A stretch of DNA of 5,448 nt from Planctomycetota bacterium (GTDB lineage Bacteria; Planctomycetota; Planctomycetia; Pirellulales; Pirellulaceae): the NCBI GenBank assembly GCA_023417165.1, contig JAEZGD010000383.1:1-5448 (forward strand). The letters run 5' to 3'. Shown piece by piece: positions 1 to 5,448 of this stretch (its first letter is position 1; each line of letters opens with the position of its first letter). A model generated the notes under the pieces. That model was given only the letters and a program-made list of their open reading frames with translations. It was not told the DNA's origin and searched no databases. A program made the position numbers and the translations under genes.

Positions 1-1176
1 CTCTCCGCCTTCACCTCCCTCGCCCCCTTCGCCGCCTTGCGAACCTTTCTTCATTTCGTCGCCGAGCTTGGCGGTCTTGTTGGCGGTATCGTCTTGCTTA
101 CCGGCCATTTCTTCGAAGGCTTCCGGCGGCAACTTGGCGATACGATCTTGCTCGTTTTCGAGCTTCTTGAGTGCGTTTTTCAGGTCTTCGAGCGCTTGCT
201 TCTCTTCGGTTTCGGCGGCTTTGCCTTTGCCTTCCTGCAAGTGGTTTTCAGCGCGTTGTTGATGCTGCGCCGCCTTTTGCAGTGCCTGAGCGCTGGGGCT
301 TTGCGGTTGGCTGGCTTCTTTACCGGATTCCGCGCCGCCTTCGCTACCTTGTTCGCCACCAGCGGCACCTTCCTTGCCAGCCTCGCCGCCTTCTTTACCT
401 GAGCCTTCTTTACCTGAGCCTTCTTTGCCGGCTTCGCCACCTTCCTTGCCAGAACCATCACCGGGCTTGGCGGGTTGGCCGTCGATGTCGCCGGCGAGTT
501 TCTCGGTTTCTTTGCGAACGCCGCGCTGGGCATCGGCGACAGGACCGAGGGCTTGCGCACCCTTGGCACGCGCCTCGCCGGTCTTGTTGATGACCTCTTC
601 TTGCTGCTCGATCAGTTTCTTGACGCCGGCGATCTGCTTGGCCAGTTTGTCGAGCGAGTCGTCCTTGTTGGCAAACTTGTCGCTTTCTTTCTCTTGCTGC
701 TTTTCGTCCTTGATGATGTTCTCCAGGTCTTCCTTCCACTTTGCCAGGCGATCGTATTCTTCGAGCTTGTCGGCGCTGCCGTCGTCCAGCAGTAGTTCGA
801 GCAGCTTGCGGACGTCGTCGAGGATCTTCTTTTGCTCGCCGGCCGCGGGATCGAGCTGCTGATCGTTTAGCAACTTCGTGATCGCCCCCATGCGGGCCTG
901 CACGCCAAGCGACTTCGATTCGTTGAGCGCTTTGAGAATCTTCTCGGCGCGTTCGGGTTCCGTCTTTTGCAGCCCGGCCGCCAGGCTTTCGAACTTCTTG
1001 CCGAGATCTTCCATCATCCGTTCTACGTGCTGTTGCCGCACGCCAAGCGGGGTGACCTTTTCGGCTTCGCCAGCCGTTTCGTCACCATGGACCTGCGGTA
1101 CAGCGGCCACCAGCGCAAGCGCCGTCACGGCCATCCAGGCGAGACTGAAATAACCAGATTGCTTGGAATGCGTCAT
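1..1176 (-). CDS. Predicted secreted coiled-coil protein with Gly/Lys/Glu-rich linker (3' end beyond window)
   Basis: The frame is open from an ATG at 1176 to the left edge with no stop, giving 392 visible residues. I do not recognise a named family. Residues 1-31 look like a signal peptide: a short polar start with Lys5, then a hydrophobic stretch around residues 10-27, then a likely cleavage near VHG-DE. Residues 36-235 are highly charged and helical with heptad-like spacing, probably coiled coil. Residues 239-289 are low-complexity Gly/Lys/Glu with SGKEG repeats. Residues 295-350 are again Gln/Lys/Glu-rich helix. The visible end is a GGE repeat running off the edge. There is no cysteine. 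I prefer the 1176 start because GGAG lies 9 bases upstream (1186-1189) and the signal peptide follows directly. The in-frame ATG at 1224 would add 16 residues before it and has no clear ribosome site. The gene follows the DUF4175-like gene on the same strand and shares a helical motif with it. Role inferred: envelope or periplasmic partner of the upstream membrane proteins. Confidence 0.8.
   Translation of the reverse strand, partial: MTHSKQSGYFSLAWMAVTALALVAAVPQVHGDETAGEAEKVTPLGVRQQHVERMMEDLGKKFESLAAGLQKTEPERAEKILKALNESKSLGVQARMGAITKLLNDQQLDPAAGEQKKILDDVRKLLELLLDDGSADKLEEYDRLAKWKEDLENIIKDEKQQEKESDKFANKDDSLDKLAKQIAGVKKLIEQQEEVINKTGEARAKGAQALGPVADAQRGVRKETEKLAGDIDGQPAKPGDGSGKEGGEAGKEGSGKEGSGKEGGEAGKEGAAGGEQGSEGGAESGKEASQPQSPSAQALQKAAQHQQRAENHLQEGKGKAAETEEKQALEDLKNALKKLENEQDRIAKLPPEAFEEMAGKQDDTANKTAKLGDEMKKGSQGGEGGEGGEGGE
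391..420 (-). repeat. Two tandem 15-base units encoding SGKEG in the secreted coiled-coil gene
   Basis: On the plus strand TTCTTTACCTGAGCC occurs twice in direct succession (391-405 and 406-420) and a third, partial copy starts at 421. On the coding strand each unit encodes a Ser-Gly-Lys-Glu-Gly pentapeptide. The pair is flanked on both sides by GGEAGKEG, encoded with different codons on each side. The unit length is a multiple of three, so copy-number change by slippage would keep the frame. This is a low-complexity linker between two helical regions. Confidence 0.85.
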
Positions 1177-1185
1177 CGGGTCGGG

Positions 1186-1189
1186 CTCC
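1186..1189 (-). promoter_or_regulatory. Candidate ribosome binding site GGAG for the secreted coiled-coil gene
   Basis: On the minus strand GGAG sits 9 bases before the ATG at 1174-1176. It supports this start over the upstream in-frame ATG at 1222-1224, which is preceded by GGCGGCTC and lacks a comparable site. Many planctomycete genes lack strong Shine-Dalgarno sequences, so the match is supportive and not decisive. Confidence 0.45.
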
Positions 1190-1328
1190 GTCACTGGCTG
1201 TGTCGCCGCTGGCAATTCGACCATGAGCCGCCAGCAGTAAGTGTGTTGTATTAGTCGCCGCAGGTGGTCGGTTCGTTCATGCGGCGAGGGCTACTTTTGT
1301 AGGGTTTTTGTATTGTGGAATATCCTGG

Positions 1329-1360
1329 CGACCAAAGTCGAGCGAAATCGACCTAAGTCG
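1329..1360. promoter_or_regulatory. Pair of CGAC-N4-GTCG palindromes, possible operator
   Basis: The plus strand reads CGACCAAAGTCG at 1329-1340 and CGACCTAAGTCG at 1349-1360. Each is a 12-base imperfect palindrome with CGAC/GTCG arms. The two copies start 20 bases apart, close to two helical turns, so a dimeric regulator could bind both on one DNA face. The pair lies in the only sizeable gap of the window, just after the stop of the 767-residue protein and about 150 bases before the start of the secreted coiled-coil gene. A poor promoter-like pair on the minus strand (TTGGTC at 1330-1335, 17-base spacer, TACAAA at 1307-1312) would place the first palindrome over the -35 element. The alternative is an mRNA structure between cistrons. 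No regulator can be named. Confidence 0.3.
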
Positions 1361-1369
1361 TGACATTCG

Positions 1370-3673
1370 TTAGGGCTGCGGCGATTCTGACGCCGGTTTT
1401 GCGGGCTCGGGCGGCGCGGCCGAGGGGGCCGGCGTCGCCGGGGCATCGCCGCTCGGGGCGGCGGCATTTCCGTCTTTCTCGCCACCCAATATGCGTTTGA
1501 TACGATCTTTCTTTTCTTGTTCGGTTTTGTCGAGGACTTCTTTCTGCGCTTTTTCCAACTCGTAAAGCAAGTTGATCGCTTCCTGATAGCCTTCCGCCTT
1601 GGCCATGTTGGCGAGAATGTCTTTCATGGTGACGACGATCTGCTCTTGAGCCGCCTGGGCTTGTTGCAAAGCTTGCGCCCGCTCGCTGGGGTTTTGTGCA
1701 ACGCGGCGAGCGCGTTCGAGTGCCAAAAGTGCGCGATCGACGTCGGAAGTGGCGATCTTGCGCATCGGCGCGATGATCTTTTCGCGCAGCCGGCTTTCGA
1801 GCTTGCCGCCGGCTTCTTCCAGTCGATTGTTAATGACCTCAGCGGTAATGGCGTCGAGCACATTGGCGACACCAGCGCTGTTGGTCGCGACCAGATTCTG
1901 ACGCTTCTGCAACTGCATGAGCGTCAGGCGCTGCTCGTCGGTGAAGTCGGCCGCATCGCCGACGCCAGCGGCCAGCGCCGCGACATCGACAATCAGATCC
2001 TCTTGGTTCTTCAGCAGGCGTTCGAATTCCTGACGCTGTTCTTTCTCGCGCCGCAGCAGGTCGGTCCGCAACTGCTCTTCGGTCACGACTCGCAACAAGA
2101 AGTCCGGCGATTTGCCGACATTCGGACCCGAGATGTTGTCGTTGTCGGTCGCTTCCAGGAACAGCGTGATCGACGAGCCTGGCTGCAAGTTCAGCTTTTG
2201 CAGATCAAATGCGTCTTCAACATCGACGCCCGGCGCAGGCAACACGCCCGCCAGCGTACCTGGCTCGGTCGAACCGCTATCGCCAGCATCGCTGCTTTCA
2301 CCTCGCCAACGATAGCCCAGCGCAAGCTTGGTCACCGCGAAATCGTCGAGCACCTTCGCCGCATAAGGGACGCGAGCTTGTGGGACGACCATACCGCTCA
2401 CGCCCACCAAGCGCGCGGCTGCGAAACGGGGCGGACGATCGGTCTTAAGCGCCAGCGCAAACGACGTCGGACGCTTGCTCGTCAGCCCGCCAGCATCGGT
2501 CAGTTCGATCAGATACTTGCCTGGTTCGAGCTGTTCGGCGGTGACAACGCCGCTGAAGGTATCGTCCGTCGAAAGCGTCAGCGGCACGCGCACCGGCTCC
2601 GCAAGATCGGCGCCTTGGGCGGGGCGTTCGATCACGAGTTCCACCTTCGAGAGCGGCTTGTTTGCCTTGCCTGCGACCGCCAGGCGGCTGCCCTTCAAGA
2701 CATAGTAGGGTCCTTTGCCGGGCGGCAAGGTTTCGGTGTTGCTGCCGGCATATTGCGGCGGCGTCACCTCCAGCGAAAGCTCCTTGACCGCAGGCGGTTC
2801 CACGAGCCGGACTTGCACCGGATCGGTCGCGGCATCGCCGCCGCGGGCGCGGAACTGAAACTCTTCGATCACGTTGGTGAAGACGACTTCAAAGTCGCCA
2901 TTGGGCAGCTTCTTCATCGATTGCGAAGGGCGGCCCCGCGACGGGAAAAAGTCGACGAACACCGCATCGGGCACTTGGCTGTCGTCCACGACGCGCACCA
3001 GTTGCGTCCAGTTTTCGCCGCGAGGAAGTGTGACGATGCCATCTTCAGCACCGACGATTTCCAGGTAGGTATCCTGCGGCCAGCGCGCGTCCCCCAGCAA
3101 AATGTTGCGATTGAACCAAATACTGAGCGGCCCCCCCATGGCCACGCCTGCGCCCAGCGCGAGCGTCAGCCCAAGGCCCAGCAGCAGCAGGAACACATTC
3201 AAGCCAAAGCGTTTGCTATTGAGCACGTCGCTGAAGTCGATGCGATCCGCCTGGCGCACGCCGTGTTCGATCGTGGCATCGACCATTGACCGCGACACGC
3301 CCAGGCGATCGAGATCGGAAATGCGCGCGAACTGAGCGGCGCTGATCACGCTTTCGCCGAGGTCTTTGTGCTTGCGTTCCACTTCCAAGAGCAGCGCGTC
3401 GTCGCCGATCTGGCTCGAGAGTGGAGCGAGCAGCCGCCGCCACATCACCAGCAGGATGACGCCGGCCATCAAAATCCACATCACGCCGCGCAGCGAACGA
3501 TCGAGTCGAAACGTCCAATCGAGCAGCAGGTCGACCGCAAAGATCGCCAGCGCTGCCAGCAGGACGCGGCCCACGCCATCGATCACGAACCACAGCATGA
3601 TGCGACTGCGCAGCGCACTAAGCCGCTGGGCGATAGTAGTTGGAATTTCGTACTGTGTCAGGGCGTTGGCCAT
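1370..3673 (-). CDS. DUF4175-like three-pass membrane protein with large extracytoplasmic beta/coiled-coil region
   Basis: Complete 767-residue protein from ATG at 3671-3673 to TAA at 1370-1372. Hydrophobic helices lie at about residues 27-50, 62-79 and 157-181. Arg79-Arg80 and the basic N-terminus favour an N-in topology, with a short cytoplasmic helical segment (80-156) and residues 182-767 outside. Residues 200-300 and 300-410 look like Ig-like beta units, the second starting with the LEVTPPQYAG strand. Another beta unit (about 415-530) contains the 'DDFAVTKLALGYRWRG' and 'LEATDNDN' segments that recur in planctomycete homologues as I know them. Residues 531-730 are charged helix with a Q-K-E-V-L-D-K-T motif at 710-717. 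The tail (731-767) is Pro/Ala-rich. The three N-terminal helices plus a low-complexity helical C-terminus resemble DUF4175 proteins. I infer this from architecture, not from an alignment. No cysteine is present. The ribosome site is not recognisable. The gene starts 72 bases after the stop of the upstream GATase-like gene, consistent with co-transcription. Function unknown; a structural or scaffold role at the membrane is an inference. Confidence 0.85.
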   Translation of the reverse strand: MANALTQYEIPTTIAQRLSALRSRIMLWFVIDGVGRVLLAALAIFAVDLLLDWTFRLDRSLRGVMWILMAGVILLVMWRRLLAPLSSQIGDDALLLEVERKHKDLGESVISAAQFARISDLDRLGVSRSMVDATIEHGVRQADRIDFSDVLNSKRFGLNVFLLLLGLGLTLALGAGVAMGGPLSIWFNRNILLGDARWPQDTYLEIVGAEDGIVTLPRGENWTQLVRVVDDSQVPDAVFVDFFPSRGRPSQSMKKLPNGDFEVVFTNVIEEFQFRARGGDAATDPVQVRLVEPPAVKELSLEVTPPQYAGSNTETLPPGKGPYYVLKGSRLAVAGKANKPLSKVELVIERPAQGADLAEPVRVPLTLSTDDTFSGVVTAEQLEPGKYLIELTDAGGLTSKRPTSFALALKTDRPPRFAAARLVGVSGMVVPQARVPYAAKVLDDFAVTKLALGYRWRGESSDAGDSGSTEPGTLAGVLPAPGVDVEDAFDLQKLNLQPGSSITLFLEATDNDNISGPNVGKSPDFLLRVVTEEQLRTDLLRREKEQRQEFERLLKNQEDLIVDVAALAAGVGDAADFTDEQRLTLMQLQKRQNLVATNSAGVANVLDAITAEVINNRLEEAGGKLESRLREKIIAPMRKIATSDVDRALLALERARRVAQNPSERAQALQQAQAAQEQIVVTMKDILANMAKAEGYQEAINLLYELEKAQKEVLDKTEQEKKDRIKRILGGEKDGNAAAPSGDAPATPAPSAAPPEPAKPASESPQP

Positions 3674-3745
3674 ATCAGTGGGGCAAGCGGCAACTTGCCA
3701 TAAATCGCATGAATTTGGGAACCGTCAGCAGACTCTGTCCACGCA

Positions 3746-5448
3746 CTACAACAACTTAAACGCCTTGCGCAAGGCCCATTCCACCGAGAGCAAGCCGACC
3801 AAAAGCCCCAGCAAAAGCTGGCGAATCGACAACGCGTTCCACATCCGCAGATCCCACAGCGACGTGGGCGGCCCGCGCTCGACGATCGTTTCGGTCTGGT
3901 CAGGCACGGCCGCAGCCAGCTTTTCCAGTTCGTTCAGCTCAAAGTATTGGCCACCGGTTGCGCTGGCCAGTTCGATCAAACGCGGCTTGTCGAGCCATTG
4001 CTGGTTCATCTCGACACGTGGCAGCTCGACCGAAAAGTTCTTCTCGTCGACGGTCGGCTTCACGCCTTGCGAGGACGGAATATCGACACTCAGTGCGTGC
4101 ACGCCGGTACGCCGGGCGGCGGTGAAACCTTCGTAGGTTCCGTCCTGGCCCATAACCGGCTTGAGGATCACCGAAATCGGCGCGCCGTCTTCGGTGCGCA
4201 AGGTCGCTTCGACTTGCTCGGCCTGCAGCGGTGCGTAAGAAGCGTCGCGCAGCCGGGCGGTGATGGCAACCTTATCGCCAACTTCATAGCGATCTTTGTC
4301 GGTTTCGAGCGAGCCATAACGCCGCCCCTTGCTGGAACGCGCGTCGGCCAGGTAACGCACGGTCTTGACCCAGAACTGGTCGAAGAACTCGGCTTCGCGG
4401 CCCATTTGCCGCCAACGCCACGTGCCGTTGAAGCCGATGTAGGCGGTATTGCCTGCACCGTAGCGGCCCGTTACCAAGAGCGGTCTAGCCCCATCGCTGG
4501 TGCGTAGCGTCGTGTCGCTGTGTTCCAGGAGCACCTGCGCGGTGGGCTTGGGGCCCGTCGACGGGAAGCTCCAGAAAATGCCAGGCAGGCTTTCCCAACG
4601 TTGTTGGCTTTGCTGCCGATCGTCATAGAACCGTAGCATGTCGTGATCAGAATTGGCGGCGACCACGCGCAGCGGATAGGCACGATTGTTGACCGACATG
4701 AGCGTCATGACTTCGACCGCGCCCACATCCCCAAACCGCACCGGCAAAACGGCGCGCAAATCGCGCGTGCGCGGATTGTAAAGGAACGCGCCGGTGAACT
4801 TCGGACCGGCCATATACAATACGCCGCCAGAGTGCTCGCTGATGTACTTCTTGAGCGTGTCGATCCACTCCTGGTCGAATTCCTTCGGATCGGGATCGAA
4901 CAGCAACACCACGCCATAGTCATTGAGACCAGGGATGTCGCGCGTCGCCGTAAGTTGCCGCGGCAGTTCTTTGATGCGAGCCTCGGGATCGCCATCCTGA
5001 GCGCGATCAGCGTCAAGCGTTTGCAGCCAGCACGACAGTTCAATCGTCTCATCCCGCGCCAGCAGCTTTTGCACCAGGCGGTATTCCCATGTCGGCGCGC
5101 CAGCGACCAGCAGCACCTTCAAGTGCTCCTTGTCGCGCACCGTCGTGGGTGAGGCGCTCGCGCGATTGTCGTCGGCATTCGATTCGTCATCGAAGGGGAC
5201 AACGCGCGCCGAATAGACCCACTTGCCCGATTCGGTCTGCGACGTCTTCAGCGTTTTGGTCATGCGCGTGCTGTCTAGCAGCAGGTCCTGACGCTGGACG
5301 ATTTTCTCGGGACCGAGCGAGCCATCGCTGTCGTTGACCTTCTGCTCAATCAGTTCAAGTTGCACATTCTGCGGATCGATGCCCTGGGTCGAGAGCGAGA
5401 CTTCAACGCCGAACTCGTCTTTCTTCCAGACGTTGGGCTGTACATAGA
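3746..5448 (-). CDS. C-terminal part of BatA/VWA-type membrane protein with glutamine amidotransferase-like domain (5' end beyond window)
   Basis: The frame is open from the right edge to a TAG at 3746-3748, giving 566 residues. The GTG at 5363-5365 is an internal Val codon: the 27 upstream codons are open and encode plausible protein (YVQPNVWKKDEFGVEVSL...), so the true start lies outside. The first 105 or so residues look like a beta domain. Next is a flavodoxin/GATase1-like core: strand KVLLVAGAP plus Trp-Glu-Tyr (5081-5125), strand VVLLFDPDP (about 4889-4915) and SGGVLYMAGPKF (4796-4831), with a later RYGAGNTAYIGFNGTWRWR segment (4409-4465). No G-x-C-x-G nucleophile elbow is seen, so glutaminase activity is unlikely. 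A second beta domain follows (SLETDKDRYEVGDKVAITARLRD). Then comes an IELASATGGQYFEL segment of the kind that closes many VWA/BatA-like planctomycete proteins. Last is a single transmembrane helix (3770-3829) with a basic tail, so the domains should face outside. An N-terminal BatA or VWA part is expected but not visible. Likely an envelope component with the two downstream genes. Confidence 0.8.
   Translation of the reverse strand, partial: YVQPNVWKKDEFGVEVSLSTQGIDPQNVQLELIEQKVNDSDGSLGPEKIVQRQDLLLDSTRMTKTLKTSQTESGKWVYSARVVPFDDESNADDNRASASPTTVRDKEHLKVLLVAGAPTWEYRLVQKLLARDETIELSCWLQTLDADRAQDGDPEARIKELPRQLTATRDIPGLNDYGVVLLFDPDPKEFDQEWIDTLKKYISEHSGGVLYMAGPKFTGAFLYNPRTRDLRAVLPVRFGDVGAVEVMTLMSVNNRAYPLRVVAANSDHDMLRFYDDRQQSQQRWESLPGIFWSFPSTGPKPTAQVLLEHSDTTLRTSDGARPLLVTGRYGAGNTAYIGFNGTWRWRQMGREAEFFDQFWVKTVRYLADARSSKGRRYGSLETDKDRYEVGDKVAITARLRDASYAPLQAEQVEATLRTEDGAPISVILKPVMGQDGTYEGFTAARRTGVHALSVDIPSSQGVKPTVDEKNFSVELPRVEMNQQWLDKPRLIELASATGGQYFELNELEKLAAAVPDQTETIVERGPPTSLWDLRMWNALSIRQLLLGLLVGLLSVEWALRKAFKLL

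Noticed and set aside
37..795. Plus-strand frames at 37-402 and 475-795, with Phe/Leu-rich, membrane-like translations
   Set aside because: They mirror the Lys/Glu-rich minus-strand codons (AAG/GAA read backwards give CTT/TTC), which creates artificial Leu/Phe-rich hydrophobic protein. Both are in register with the secreted coiled-coil gene.
1291..1309. CTAC-TTTT-GTAG hairpin followed by GGGTTTTT, terminator-like on the plus strand
   Set aside because: The stem has only four base pairs, and it is oriented for plus-strand transcription although no plus-strand gene ends nearby. On the minus strand it lacks a U-tract.
1291..1485. 64-codon Arg/Pro-rich minus-strand frame overlapping the 3' end of the 767-residue gene
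   Set aside because: It lies in a different frame over the GC-rich Pro/Ala tail of the real gene. The Arg/Pro-rich translation is typical of a frame shadow.
1517..3289. 590-codon open frame on the plus strand, antisense to the 767-residue membrane protein
   Set aside because: Its codons are the exact reverse complements of the minus-strand codons, so it stays open simply because the real gene avoids TTA, CTA and TCA in GC-rich DNA. Its translation is rich in Arg/His/Gln without recognisable domains, whereas the minus-strand product has coherent membrane and beta segments.
3947..4507. 186-codon plus-strand frame antisense to the GATase-like gene
   Set aside because: It has the same codon-register relationship to the minus-strand gene, no recognisable domain and no ribosome site that I can support.
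5363..5365. GTG as start codon of the right-hand gene
   Set aside because: The same frame continues open to the window edge with plausible protein sequence, so this is an internal Val codon of a gene that begins outside the window.

Overview
The window looks like a piece of a GC-rich planctomycete genome, most likely from the Pirellula/Rhodopirellula side of the phylum. This placement is an inference. It rests on the gene set: a BatA/VWA-type membrane protein with a glutamine-amidotransferase-like domain, followed by a DUF4175-like three-pass membrane protein and a secreted coiled-coil protein. It also rests on the weak or absent Shine-Dalgarno sequences and the long surface-protein style of the products. 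There is no rRNA, tRNA, CRISPR array or insertion sequence to anchor it further.

All genes are on the minus strand, so transcription runs from high to low coordinates. First comes the C-terminal part of a membrane-anchored protein (5448 down to 3746, its N-terminus beyond the right edge). It contains a GATase1-like domain, beta-sandwich segments and a C-terminal transmembrane helix. After a 72-base gap comes a complete 767-residue protein (3673 down to 1370). It has three N-terminal transmembrane helices, an Ig-like beta-rich ectodomain, a long helical/coiled-coil region and a Pro/Ala tail. After a gap of about 193 bases that holds a pair of CGAC-N4-GTCG palindromes comes a predicted secreted, Lys/Glu-rich coiled-coil protein (1176 down to the left edge, with no stop in the window).

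The three products probably work together at the cell envelope. Each is predicted to place its bulk outside the cytoplasmic membrane, two carry very similar Q-x-E-V-(L/I)-(D/N)-K-T helices, and together they contain a single cysteine in about 1,725 visible residues. In related genomes, genes of these types are often found beside MoxR AAA+ ATPase, DUF58 and VWA genes. If that holds here, those genes should lie just beyond position 5448. The biochemical function of such clusters is not established. Every long plus-strand reading frame lies in exact codon register with a minus-strand gene and is best explained as a shadow.
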